A stretch of DNA of 64,000 nucleotides, taken from contig NZ_FMWU01000013.1 in assembly GCF_900103195.1 (NCBI RefSeq), forward strand, positions 62,001 through 126,000, read 5' to 3'. Origin of the DNA: Methylobacterium sp. UNC378MF (GTDB lineage: Bacteria > Pseudomonadota > Alphaproteobacteria > Rhizobiales > Beijerinckiaceae). Positions 45,505 to 54,134 of the stretch are shown in pieces. Each line of letters begins with the position of its first letter. Position 1 is the stretch's first letter. The notes below the pieces were generated by a model that was given only the letters and a program-made list of their open reading frames with translations, was not told where the DNA came from and searched no databases. Made by a program: the position numbers and the translations under genes.

Positions 45505-46491
45505 CTAGAGCGGTCTGCGGATCAGCTTGGCGATGAGGCCGACGATGCCCTCGCGGAACAGCAGCACGCACAGCACGAAGACGCAACCCTGGATGATCGT
45601 CACCCAGGCACCGAACTGCGCGAGGTAGGTCTCCATGGTGACGATCACCAGCGCGCCAACGATCGGCCCGAACACCGTTCCCATGCCGCCTACCAGCGTC
45701 ATCAGCACCACCTCGCCCGACATCGACCAGTGGACGTCGGTCAGCGACGCGAGCTGGAACACGATCGCCTTGGTGGAGCCGGCGAGCCCGGCCAGCGTCG
45801 CCGAGAGTACGAACACCGCGAGCTTGTATTGATTTGCCCGATAGCCCAGCGAGATCGCCCTCGGCTCGTTGTCGCGGATCGCCTTCAGCACCTGCCCGAA
45901 GGGCGAGTGGATGATCCGGTAGATCAGCAGCATGCCGGCCATGAACACCACGGCGACGACCGCGTACATCGCCCGGTCGTCCGCAAGGCTGAACATGCCG
46001 AACAGGGCGCCGCGGGGGACAGCCTGGATCCCGTCCTCGCCGCCGGTGAACTTCGCCTGCAGGGAGAAGAAGAACACCATCTGGGCGAGCGCCAGGGTGA
46101 TCATCGAGAAGTAAATCCCCTGACGGCGGATCGCCAGCGCGCCGAAGACCAGCCCCAGAAGCGCGGCCGTGACCGTCCCGGAGAGGATCGCGAGCTCGGG
46201 TGTGAAACCCAAGCTCTTGGCCGTGTAGGCGCAGAGGTAGCTCGCCATGCCGAAATAGGCGGCGTGGCCGAAGGAGAGCAGGCCGCCGTAGCCGAGCAGA
46301 AGGTTGAAGGCGAGCGCGAACAGCGCGAAGCACAGCACCTTCATCAGGTAGACGGGGTAGAGGACCAGCGGCGCCGCGATCAGCAGCACGGCAATGCCGA
46401 CGAAGATCAGGCGGTGGAGCGCCTTGTCGTCCCGGGTCGTCGGCAAAGCGGCGGCGATCGGGGCGGCGTCGAGGGCGGCGGTGTCGGCCAT
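45505..46491 (-). CDS. livM: Branched-chain amino acid ABC transporter permease LivM
   Basis: A 328-residue inner-membrane permease with about nine hydrophobic segments. LGYGGLLSFGHAAYFGMASY is the LivM/UrtC signature, and the ABC-contact loop is FGQVLKAIRDNEPRAISLGY with its conserved Glu-x2-Ala. It pairs with LivH to form the channel. The N-terminus has a 27-residue cytoplasmic lead. Its start is 20 bases downstream of livH. It is the last gene of the leftward liv operon. Confidence 0.94.
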   Translation of the reverse strand: MADTAALDAAPIAAALPTTRDDKALHRLIFVGIAVLLIAAPLVLYPVYLMKVLCFALFALAFNLLLGYGGLLSFGHAAYFGMASYLCAYTAKSLGFTPELAILSGTVTAALLGLVFGALAIRRQGIYFSMITLALAQMVFFFSLQAKFTGGEDGIQAVPRGALFGMFSLADDRAMYAVVAVVFMAGMLLIYRIIHSPFGQVLKAIRDNEPRAISLGYRANQYKLAVFVLSATLAGLAGSTKAIVFQLASLTDVHWSMSGEVVLMTLVGGMGTVFGPIVGALVIVTMETYLAQFGAWVTIIQGCVFVLCVLLFREGIVGLIAKLIRRPL

Positions 46492-46511
46492 GTGTGAGCC
46501 TCAGTTCGCGG

Positions 46512-47399
46512 TCAGGCCGTGCGCCCGAACAGGCCGGCGGGTTTGACGAGCAGCACCAGCACCATGATCACGAAGATCACGGTGGCCGAGGCCTCCGGAT
46601 AGAACACCTTGGTCAGCCCCTCGACGAGGCCCAGGGCGAAGCCCGTGATCACCGAGCCGATGATCGAGCCCATGCCGCCGATCACCACCACGGCGAAGAC
46701 CACGATGATGATGTCGGCGCCCATATTGGGGTTCACCGAGTAGATCGGGGCGGCCAGCACCCCTGCAAAGCCAGCGAGCGCCACGCCGAACCCGTAGGTC
46801 AGCGTCAGGAACAGCGGCACGTTCACGCCGAAGGCCTGGACCAGGGTCGGGTTCTCGGTAGCGGCCCGGAGATAGGCGCCGAGCTTGGTCTTCTCGATGA
46901 CCAGCCAGGTGGCGATGCAGACGGTCAGCGAGGCGACCACCACCCAGGCCCGGTAGTTCGGCAGGAACATGAAGGGCAGGCGCTGGCCGCCGGACAGCTC
47001 GGCCGGGATCGCGTAGGGCAAACCCGAGACGCCGTACTGGTTGCGGAAGAGGCCCTGGATGATCAGCGCCAACCCGAAGGTCAGCAGCAACCCGTAGAGG
47101 TGGTCGAGCTTGTAGAGCCGGGCGATGAGCACCCGCTCCAGCACGATGCCGAAGGCACCCACCACGAGCGGCGCGAGGCCCAGCGCCCACCAGTAGCCGA
47201 GGCCGAAATAGGTGAGCAGCATCCAGGCCACGAACGCGCCCATCATGTAGAGCGCGCCGTGGGCGAAGTTGATGATGTTCAGGAGCCCGAAGATGATCGC
47301 GAGCCCGAGCGACAGGATCGCGTAGAACGACCCGTTGATCAGGCCGAGCAGCAGCTGTCCGAACAGAGCCTGCGTCGGCACACCGAAGATCGTGGTCAT
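46512..47399 (-). CDS. livH: Branched-chain amino acid ABC transporter permease LivH
   Basis: A 295-residue permease with about eight hydrophobic segments. LGLAIIFGLLNIINFAHGAL near the N-terminus is the LivH hallmark. TKLGAYLRAATENPTLVQAF is the cytoplasmic ATPase-contact loop. It lies between livJ and livM, with gaps of 28 and 20 bases. Together with LivM it forms the translocation path for the binding protein encoded upstream. Confidence 0.95.
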   Translation of the reverse strand: MTTIFGVPTQALFGQLLLGLINGSFYAILSLGLAIIFGLLNIINFAHGALYMMGAFVAWMLLTYFGLGYWWALGLAPLVVGAFGIVLERVLIARLYKLDHLYGLLLTFGLALIIQGLFRNQYGVSGLPYAIPAELSGGQRLPFMFLPNYRAWVVVASLTVCIATWLVIEKTKLGAYLRAATENPTLVQAFGVNVPLFLTLTYGFGVALAGFAGVLAAPIYSVNPNMGADIIIVVFAVVVIGGMGSIIGSVITGFALGLVEGLTKVFYPEASATVIFVIMVLVLLVKPAGLFGRTA

Positions 47400-47427
47400 G
47401 GCCGTTCTCCGCGCCCCGATCGCATGC

Positions 47428-48645
47428 TCAGCCTTTCACGAGGGGGCAATTGCCCTCGTTGAGCGGGCGGAAGACCTGATCGCCGGGGATGGTCTCGAGC
47501 TTCTTGTAGAGGTCCCACTCGCCCTTCGACTCGGCGGGCTTCTTGACCTCGAACAGGTACATGTCGTGGATCTTGCGACCGTCGGCGCGGATCACGCCCT
47601 TGCCGAACAGCGGATCGTCAGTCGGCATCGCCTTCATCTTGGCGACCGTAGCAGCGCCATCCGCCGTTGACTTCAGCTCGGCTACCGCCTTCAGGTAGTG
47701 GAGTACGTCGGAATAGACGCCGGCATGGTTGGCGGTGGGCTTCGAACCGCCCTTCATCTGCTTGGCGAACCGGTCCGAGAAGGCACGGGTCTGGTCGTTC
47801 AGGTCCCAATAGAACGGCTCGGTGAGCACGAGGCCCTGCGCGACCTTGGTGCCGAGCGAGTGGACGTCCGAGGAGAAGACCAGGAGGCCGGCGAGCGCCT
47901 GCCCGCCCTCGGTGATGCCGAATTCGCCCGCCTGCTTGATCGAGTTGATCGTGTCGGTGCCGGCATTGGCAAGCCCGATCACCTTGGCGCCCGACCCCTG
48001 CGCCTGCAGCAGGAAGGACGAGAAATCCGAGGTCGGGAACGGGGTCTTGACCGAACCCACAACCTTGCCGCCATTCTTGGCAATGACCGCGCTGGTGTCG
48101 CGCTGGAGCGTCTGACCGAAGACGTAGTCGGCGGTGAGGAAGAACCACGTGTTGCCGCCGCGCTTCACCATGGCGCCGCCGGTACCGTTGGCGAGCGCCA
48201 CCGTGTCGTAGACCCAGTGGATCGTGTTCGGCGTGCATTGCGGGCCGGTCAGATCAGCCGTGCCGGCGCCGGTATCAACGAAGACCTTGTTCTTCTCCTT
48301 GGTGACCTGGCTGATGGCGAGCGCCACCGAGGAGGTCACGCCGTCGGTGATCATGTCGACGGCGTCGCGGTCGTACCACTGCCGGGCGATGGCAGCGCCG
48401 ACATCCGGCTTGTTCTGGTGGTCGGCGGAGACGATCTCGACCTTCAGCCCGTGCTGTTCCGGCTTGAAATCCTCGACCGCGAGCTTGGCGGCCACCACCG
48501 AGCCCTCGCCGCTGATGTCTGAATAGGCGCCCGAGCGGTCGCCGAGGATGCCGATCTTCACGTTCGTCTGGGCCGCTGCGGTGCCCATCGTCAGGGCTCC
48601 AGCGAGGGCGGCGAGGGTCACAGGCCGGGCGATACGTCCGAACAT
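47428..48645 (-). CDS. livJ: Branched-chain amino acid-type ABC substrate-binding protein
   Basis: A 405-residue periplasmic binding protein. A signal peptide (VTLAALAGALTMGTAAAQ) precedes VKIGILGDRSGAYSDISGEG, the start of the type I periplasmic fold. Ligand-loop elements include VTSSVALAISQVTKE and WFFLTADYVFGQTLQRD. ATG 48645 is preferred because AAGGA sits seven bases upstream; ATG 48657 would abut it. The ligand could be a branched-chain amino acid, amide or aromatic compound. A ~130-bp inverted repeat lies upstream, between this gene and livF. Confidence 0.93.
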   Translation of the reverse strand: MFGRIARPVTLAALAGALTMGTAAAQTNVKIGILGDRSGAYSDISGEGSVVAAKLAVEDFKPEQHGLKVEIVSADHQNKPDVGAAIARQWYDRDAVDMITDGVTSSVALAISQVTKEKNKVFVDTGAGTADLTGPQCTPNTIHWVYDTVALANGTGGAMVKRGGNTWFFLTADYVFGQTLQRDTSAVIAKNGGKVVGSVKTPFPTSDFSSFLLQAQGSGAKVIGLANAGTDTINSIKQAGEFGITEGGQALAGLLVFSSDVHSLGTKVAQGLVLTEPFYWDLNDQTRAFSDRFAKQMKGGSKPTANHAGVYSDVLHYLKAVAELKSTADGAATVAKMKAMPTDDPLFGKGVIRADGRKIHDMYLFEVKKPAESKGEWDLYKKLETIPGDQVFRPLNEGNCPLVKG

Positions 48646-48758
48646 GTTCGTTTCCATCCTTGAACTTATGCACCCATTCGCGCCGGCCCGGTATTCGGAC
48701 TGACGGGGGAGTTATTGAAACGTATTACGTTGCCGTATTATCAAGCAGATAACCGTCA

Positions 48759-48890
48759 CCGTCATTTCGGGGCCGCGCAGCGGAGCCCGGGATCCAGAGC
48801 CGCCGCCGGATATGTTCGTTGCGCGACACTCCGAGCCCGCGGTTTTTCTGGATTCCGGGCTCTCGCCTGCGGCAAGCCCCGGAATGACGG
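48759..48890. repeat. Imperfect inverted repeat, ~40-bp arms, between livF and livJ
   Basis: The left arm begins CCGTCATTTCGGGGC (48759) and runs to about 48797. The right arm (48848-48890) begins CTGGATTCCGGGCTC and ends GGAATGACGG, nearly its reverse complement. A 50-base spacer separates them. Elements of this shape, with CCGTCATTCCGGGGC ends, are frequent between genes in several alphaproteobacteria and resemble non-autonomous mobile or palindromic elements. Confidence 0.7.
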
Positions 48891-48939
48891 CGTCCCCATC
48901 GACCGTGATCCGCTGTTTGAACAGATCTCGGTCATCTCG

Positions 48940-49683
48940 TTAGACGCCGAGATAGGCGTGCAGCTTGTCGATATTGGCGTCAAGCTCGGCATTGGGGATC
49001 ATGTCGACCACCCGCCCCTGCTCGATCACAAAATGCCGGTCCGCCAAGGTCTGGGCGAAGCGGAAGTTCTGCTCCACCAACACGATGGTGTAGCCCTGTG
49101 TCTTCAATTGCTGGATGGTCCGGCCGATCTGCTGGACGATAACCGGTGCAAGACCTTCGGTCGGCTCGTCGAGGAGGATCAGCTTGGCGCCGGTCCGCAG
49201 GATGCGCCCGATCGCCAGCATCTGCTGCTCGCCGCCGGAGAGCTTGGTGCCCTGGCTGCCAGCGCGCTCCTTCAGGTTTGGGAAGAGCTGGTGAATCTCC
49301 GCCACCGACATGCCCCCCGGCTTCACCCGCGGCGGCAGCATCAGGTTCTCGTGGACCGTGAGGCTCGCGAAGATGCCGCGCTCCTCCGGCACATAGCCGA
49401 GCCCGAGGCGGGCGATGTTGCGCGAGGCCATGCGGATGGTCTCGACGCCCTCATAGACGACCGAGCCGGCGCGCTTGCCGAGGATGCCGATGATCGCCCG
49501 AAGCGTCGTGGTCTTGCCCGCGCCGTTGCGCCCGAGCAGCGTGATCACCTCGCCCGCCCGGACATCGATGTCGATGCCGTGGAGGACGTGGCTCTCGCCG
49601 TACCAGCCCTCCAATCCGCGGACCGTGAGGAGCGAGCCGGTTGCGGCGGCCGGCACGACCGTCTTCAGCGCCGCCTCAGGCAT
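48940..49683 (-). CDS. livF: Branched-chain amino acid ABC transporter ATP-binding protein LivF
   Basis: A 247-residue ABC ATPase. Walker A is GRNGAGKTT, the signature LSGGEQQMLAIGR, Walker B LILLDEPTEGL and the switch His equivalent follows in VLVEQNF. YVPEERGIFASLTVHENL is characteristic of LivF. It overlaps livG by eight bases. About 280 bases containing an inverted repeat separate it from livJ downstream. Confidence 0.95.
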   Translation of the reverse strand: MPEAALKTVVPAAATGSLLTVRGLEGWYGESHVLHGIDIDVRAGEVITLLGRNGAGKTTTLRAIIGILGKRAGSVVYEGVETIRMASRNIARLGLGYVPEERGIFASLTVHENLMLPPRVKPGGMSVAEIHQLFPNLKERAGSQGTKLSGGEQQMLAIGRILRTGAKLILLDEPTEGLAPVIVQQIGRTIQQLKTQGYTIVLVEQNFRFAQTLADRHFVIEQGRVVDMIPNAELDANIDKLHAYLGV

Positions 49684-50434
49684 GTCCCGCCCCGATATAC
49701 GCTTCGACCACGCGCGGATCCTTCGAGACGGTGGCGTAATCGCCCTCCGCCAGCACCTGCCCGCGGGCCAGGACGGTGATGCGGTCTGACAGGGAGGCGA
49801 CCACCGAGAGGTTGTGTTCGACCATCAGGATGGTTCGGTCCTTCGAGACCCGCCGGATGAGGGCCGCAGTCCGGTCCACATCCTCGTGGCCCATGCCGGC
49901 CATCGGCTCGTCGAGGAGCAGCATCTCGGGATCGAGGGCGAGCGTCGTGGCGATCTCCAGCGCGCGCTTGCGACCGTAGGAGAGTTCGACCGCCAGCACG
50001 TCGGCGAAGTCCGAGAGTCCCACCGCCTCGACCAGCGCGAGGGCCTCGCCGTTCAGCGCCCGCAGGACCCGCTCGGGCCGCCAGAAGTCGAAGGAATCGC
50101 CCCGGAGCCGCCTTTGCAGGGCGATGCGGACATTCTCCATCACGGTGAGGTGAGGAAACACGGCCGAAATCTGGAAGGAGCGCACGAGGCCGAGCCGCGC
50201 GACATCCGCCGCCTTCAGCCCGGTGATGTCGCGATCTTTGTAACGGATCGTCCCGGCAGTCGGGATCAGGAATTTGGTCAGGAGATTGAAGCAGGTGGTC
50301 TTGCCGGCGCCGTTCGGTCCGATGAGCGCGTGAATCGTGCCGCGCTCCACCTGCAACGCCACGCCGTTGACGGCCCGGAATCCGCGGAATTCCATTGTCA
50401 GGCCATCGGTCGCCAGGATTACATCCCGTGCCAA
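49676..50434 (-). CDS. livG: Branched-chain amino acid ABC transporter ATP-binding protein LivG
   Basis: A 252-residue ABC ATPase. Walker A is GPNGAGKTTCFN, VRSFQISAVFPHLTVMENVR is the LivG Q-loop region, the signature reads LSYGRKRALEIATTLA, and Walker B is MLLLDEPMAGM. The C-terminus is VVEAYIGAGHA. TTG 50434 is chosen because GGGAGGGAC precedes it at good spacing; upstream codons do not match the family. It is the first gene of the leftward liv operon, divergent from dgoK. Confidence 0.94.
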   Translation of the reverse strand: MARDVILATDGLTMEFRGFRAVNGVALQVERGTIHALIGPNGAGKTTCFNLLTKFLIPTAGTIRYKDRDITGLKAADVARLGLVRSFQISAVFPHLTVMENVRIALQRRLRGDSFDFWRPERVLRALNGEALALVEAVGLSDFADVLAVELSYGRKRALEIATTLALDPEMLLLDEPMAGMGHEDVDRTAALIRRVSKDRTILMVEHNLSVVASLSDRITVLARGQVLAEGDYATVSKDPRVVEAYIGAGHA

Positions 50435-50646
50435 GCGTGTCCCTCCCGGGTTTGATTTCTTGCCGCCATATCGCCGATCCGCGGCAGCACAGTCCATCGC
50501 TAACGCTCGCGGCGACGCGACAATCCCCCGGGAGTGATATCAGTCGGCGGCGGTGTCACGCCGACCGCTGAACCGAACTTGACCGCTCGGCAGAGCGCCC
50601 TTAACGCAGACAAATCCGGACGCCGCTACGTTCGAGGAGGCACCGC

Positions 50647-51525
50647 ATGGTCGGTCGAGCGGCCTATCTCGCCGTCGACTGGGGTACGACGAATCGCCGG
50701 GCTTTCGCCATGTCGGCCGAGGGCGCGGTGCTGGACAGCCTGCAGGACGAACAGGGCGTGCTCGCCCTCGAGCCCGGCGACTATCCTGCAGCAATCGCGT
50801 CTCTGCGCGCGCGGCTCGGTGCCAACCCGGTCATCGCCGTCGGGATGGTGGGTTCGAACCGGGGCTGGCAGGCGGCGCCCTACGTGGCCGCGCCGGCGAC
50901 CCTCGCTGCCCTGGCGCAGGCCTGTATCGCGCCGGCTCCGGACGTATGGATCGTCCCCGGCGTCGCCCTGCGGCACGGGAAGCGTCCCGATGTGATGCGG
51001 GGCGAGGAGATCCAGGTCTTCGGCGCGATCGGCGCGGGTGCCGCGCCGCCGACGGCGTTGTTCTGTCAGCCGGGCACACACAACAAGTGGATCGAGACGG
51101 TCGACGGCGCCATCACGGATTTCACCACCGTGATGACCGGTGAAATCTTCGCCCTCCTGCGGGCGCAGGGCATCCTGGCCGGTATGCTCGACGGGGTCGT
51201 GGCGGATGGAGCCGCCTTCCGCAAGGGGGTCCGGCGCGGAATCACATCCCGGAATCTCGCCGCCACCCTGTTCGAGGTCCGCTCCGGGCTCCTCCTCGAT
51301 CGTCTCGCCGCCGCCGAGGCAGCTTCGTATGCCAGCGGCATCCTGATCGGCGCCGATATCGGCACCCGGGACGACCTTCAGCGCCGCCCGGTTCATCTGC
51401 TCGGCGGCGGCCCGCTGGCCGCGCTCTACGCCGTTGCCATCACCGAAGCAGGCGGGGATCCGGTGATCGTGCCGGACGGTTCAACCACAGCCGGTATCCA
51501 CGCCATCTGGAGTCTGCGGGCATGA
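50647..51525 (+). CDS. dgoK: 2-dehydro-3-deoxygalactonokinase
   Basis: A 292-residue sugar-acid kinase that phosphorylates 2-dehydro-3-deoxy-galactonate in the De Ley-Doudoroff route. The N-terminus AYLAVDWGTTNRRAF is the DgoK phosphate-binding strand, MVGSNRGWQAAPYV follows, and CQPGTHNKWIETVDG with TTVMTGEIFALLR is the family core. ATG 50647 has CGAGGAGG upstream. It overlaps dgoA by four bases (ATGA). Confidence 0.93.
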   Translation: MVGRAAYLAVDWGTTNRRAFAMSAEGAVLDSLQDEQGVLALEPGDYPAAIASLRARLGANPVIAVGMVGSNRGWQAAPYVAAPATLAALAQACIAPAPDVWIVPGVALRHGKRPDVMRGEEIQVFGAIGAGAAPPTALFCQPGTHNKWIETVDGAITDFTTVMTGEIFALLRAQGILAGMLDGVVADGAAFRKGVRRGITSRNLAATLFEVRSGLLLDRLAAAEAASYASGILIGADIGTRDDLQRRPVHLLGGGPLAALYAVAITEAGGDPVIVPDGSTTAGIHAIWSLRA

Positions 51526-52157
51526 CCATCCTCGACCGGTTCGAGGCGGCCTTCGCGGCCTGCCCGCTCGTCGCGATCCTGCGTGGGCTGACGCCGGACG
51601 AGGCGCCGGCCATCGGCGAAGCCCTGGCCGGCGCCGGATTCACCCTCATCGAAGTACCCCTGAATTCGCCCGATCCGCTGCAGAGCATTGCGGTGCTCGC
51701 CGAGCGCCTCTCCGGGCGGGCCCTGGTCGGCGCCGGCACCGTTCTGACCGCGCGGCAGGTCGGCGACGTTGCGGCAGCCGGGGGGGCCCTCGTCGTGTCG
51801 CCGAACGCTGATCCGGCCGTGATCGGTGCGACCGTCACCGCCGGACTCGCCTCTCTGCCGGGCTATCAGACGCCAACGGAAGCCTTCACGGCCCTGGCGG
51901 CGGGCGCGACCGCGCTCAAGCTGTTCCCCGCGGACGTCGCAACGCCCCTGGCGCTCAAGGCTCACCGTGCGATTCTGCCGCCGGGCACGCGGGTTCTGGC
52001 GGTCGGCGGAGTCGTGCCCGAAACGATCGCAAGCTGGCGGCAGGCGGGCGCCGACGGCTTCGGCCTCGGATCCAACCTCTACCGCCCCGGCAAGCCGGCC
52101 GCCGACGTCGCGCGCGATGCAGCGGCCTACGTGACGGCGTTCCAGCGAGCCGCCTAG
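51522..52157 (+). CDS. dgoA: 2-dehydro-3-deoxy-6-phosphogalactonate aldolase
   Basis: A 211-residue class I aldolase of the KDPG/KDPGal family that cleaves the DgoK product to pyruvate and glyceraldehyde-3-phosphate. VAILRGLTPDEA, the Glu in LIEVPLNSPDPL, the Schiff-base Lys in ALKLFPADVA and GFGLGSNLYRPG are visible. LNSPDPLQSI and GSNLYRPG point to the galactonate rather than gluconate form. It is coupled to dgoK by a 4-base overlap. No dehydratase or dehydrogenase of the pathway is adjacent. Confidence 0.92.
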   Translation: MTILDRFEAAFAACPLVAILRGLTPDEAPAIGEALAGAGFTLIEVPLNSPDPLQSIAVLAERLSGRALVGAGTVLTARQVGDVAAAGGALVVSPNADPAVIGATVTAGLASLPGYQTPTEAFTALAAGATALKLFPADVATPLALKAHRAILPPGTRVLAVGGVVPETIASWRQAGADGFGLGSNLYRPGKPAADVARDAAAYVTAFQRAA

Positions 52158-52243
52158 CGCGGCATGCTCGGCGTCCCGCCCGCTTGGACCGGAGCGGAGG
52201 CTCGCCTATCAGGCTCGCGCATCGGACAGCACGGGAGCGATCG

Positions 52244-53410
52244 GTGATCGGTGACAGCACGGTATCGCCCGGTGGCGACGGATTTGCGGGGCTCGAGACA
52301 CCGTGCCTGCTTCTCGATGCGGATAAGTTGCACGCCAACGTCGCCCGGATGCACAGGCATCTCGACGGGCTGGGCGTGACACTCCGCTGCCATCTCAAGA
52401 CCGCTAAGTCCCTCGAGGTCGCGCGCCGGGCGATGGCGAGTGCGGCCGGGCCTGCCACGGTCTCGACGCTGCGGGAGGCGGAGTTCTTCGCCGAGGGCGG
52501 CGTTCGCGACATGATCTACGCTGTCGGCATCGCGCCGCAGAAGCTCGACCGGGTCGGCGCGATCCGGCGGCGATGGGGGGCGGATCTGGCGATCGTCGTG
52601 GATGCGGTCGCGCAGGCCGAGGCCGTCGCAACCTGGAGCCGCCGGACCGGAGATGCCCTTCCGGTGCTGATAGAGGTGGATGCCGATGGTCACCGCTCGG
52701 GTGTCGGACCGCGCGATGCGGAGGCGCTCGTCGCCATCGGCGGTGCGCTCAACGCGGGCGCCCGCCTGCGCGGCGTGTTGCTTCATGCCGGCGACAGCTA
52801 CGGGCTGAGCGATCCCGCCGCGCTCCGTGCAGCGGCCGAGGCCGAGCGCCGTGCCGCCGTTGCGGCGGCCGAGACCCTGCGCGCGGCCGGGCTGCCCTGC
52901 CCGATCGTAAGCGTCGGCTCGACACCGACCGCCCGCTATGCGGAGAACCTGGTCGGCATCACGGAGGTGCGCGCCGGCGTCTTCATGATCGGCGACCTGT
53001 TCCAGGCGGGGGTCGGATCGTGCGCGGTGGACGACATCGCGCTGACTGTTCTGGCGACGGTGATCGGACACCAGCGGGACAAGGGCTGGATCATCACGGA
53101 TGCCGGGTGGATGGCGCTCTCGCGCGACCGGGGCACGGCGCGGCAGGCAATCGATCAGGGCTACGGCTTGGCCTGTGACCTCACCGGACGGCCTTTCCCC
53201 GACCTGATCGTACAGGATGCCAATCAGGAGCACGGCATCGTGGCGGTGCGGAAGGGCTCGGCGGCCGCGCTCCCCGATCTCCCGATCGGAGCGCGCCTGC
53301 GGGTCCTGCCGAACCACGCCTGCGCCACCGGTGCCCAGCATGACCGCTACCACGTCGTCGCCGACGGAAGCCTGACCGGTGAGGTTTGGCCGCGCATCAA
53401 CGGCTGGTGA
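52244..53410 (+). CDS. D-threonine aldolase / D-serine dehydratase-like PLP enzyme
   Basis: A 388-residue fold-type III PLP enzyme. The PLP Lys is in LRCHLKTAKSLEVARRA, the phosphate-binding VSVGSTPTARY and the metal site HAC in LPNHACATGAQHDRY near the C-terminus mark the D-serine dehydratase-like domain. Known members cleave D-threonine or deaminate D-serine. GTG 52244 follows GGGAG; in-frame codons further up are not family-like. It starts 86 bases after dgoA, so it may be cotranscribed. Confidence 0.88.
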   Translation: MIGDSTVSPGGDGFAGLETPCLLLDADKLHANVARMHRHLDGLGVTLRCHLKTAKSLEVARRAMASAAGPATVSTLREAEFFAEGGVRDMIYAVGIAPQKLDRVGAIRRRWGADLAIVVDAVAQAEAVATWSRRTGDALPVLIEVDADGHRSGVGPRDAEALVAIGGALNAGARLRGVLLHAGDSYGLSDPAALRAAAEAERRAAVAAAETLRAAGLPCPIVSVGSTPTARYAENLVGITEVRAGVFMIGDLFQAGVGSCAVDDIALTVLATVIGHQRDKGWIITDAGWMALSRDRGTARQAIDQGYGLACDLTGRPFPDLIVQDANQEHGIVAVRKGSAAALPDLPIGARLRVLPNHACATGAQHDRYHVVADGSLTGEVWPRINGW

Positions 53411-53425
53411 AACGGGGCGCCGCGC

Positions 53426-53668
53426 CTAGCGACGGTTGGCGATGTCGCGGGCCGAGCGGTCGGATCGGTCGACGACGGTCCGGCAGGCATTGCTGAGCGA
53501 CACGCGCTTGTCGCGCAGGCAGAGGGTGATCGCACCGGCATTCGGGATCTGGGCGGCGCACAGGCGCATCACGTCCGGCGTGCAGGCGGCCCGGTCGGCC
53601 CCCGTCTCCGCGTACGCCGGGACCGCGCCGATGAGGACGGCGAGCAGGGCGAAGGGTGCGGACTTCAT
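53426..53668 (-). CDS. Small exported cysteine-containing protein
   Basis: An 80-residue protein with a signal peptide (FALLAVLIGAVPAYA, cleavage near residue 20). The mature part has four Cys in CTPDVMRLCAAQ and LCLRDKRVSLSNACRTV, spaced as in short cysteine-rich-repeat proteins, and likely forms two disulfides in the periplasm. The basic end RSARDIANRR is soluble. Function unknown. It converges with the PLP-enzyme gene. Confidence 0.78.
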   Translation of the reverse strand: MKSAPFALLAVLIGAVPAYAETGADRAACTPDVMRLCAAQIPNAGAITLCLRDKRVSLSNACRTVVDRSDRSARDIANRR

Positions 53669-53814
53669 CGCGAAGGGTTCTCCTGAACGGGTCGGGGCAG
53701 CGAATGGCCAAGCCTCGGCATCGGGCGAGAACGCCGATGTCGGATAAGATATCCCACGGCGCTTGTTTCAATCTGACGCAGGGGCGTCGCCGCTCCGTCG
53801 CGGTGCCCGCTGGC

Positions 53815-53988
53815 TCACGGCTTCCCGGCCGGCGCGATCGCTCCTGTGATGGCGGGCTCGCTCAGTGCAGCGCCGATGACAGGCTGCGTCCTCTGCCGGT
53901 CGACCTTATCCGCCGAGACGAGAGCTGCGGCGATCAGGGCCGACACCGCCAGCGTCGCCTTCACCACGTCCCAGACCCGCGCGAGCAT
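53815..53988 (-). CDS. 57-residue single-span membrane protein
   Basis: A short gene with one transmembrane segment (VVKATLAVSALIAAALVSAD) and a polar tail ending in GAIAPAGKP. ATG 53988 has TTGGAG at about eight bases. The hydrophobic helix with flanking charges (MLARVWDVVK before, KVDRQR after) is coherent, which chance frames in this GC-rich DNA rarely show. I do not recognise the family. Confidence 0.55.
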   Translation of the reverse strand: MLARVWDVVKATLAVSALIAAALVSADKVDRQRTQPVIGAALSEPAITGAIAPAGKP

Positions 53989-54134
53989 GGCCGAACTCCA
54001 ACGGCGTTACGGATGTCAAGCGGCGGATCCGCCTCGACAATCCGTACCCCAGCATCCTCGGCCGCAGCTCTTCCCAAAACCTTTCTCGTGCCGCCGAGAC
54101 CTGCATATCCTCGGCGACGTGATGCAATCGGGCC

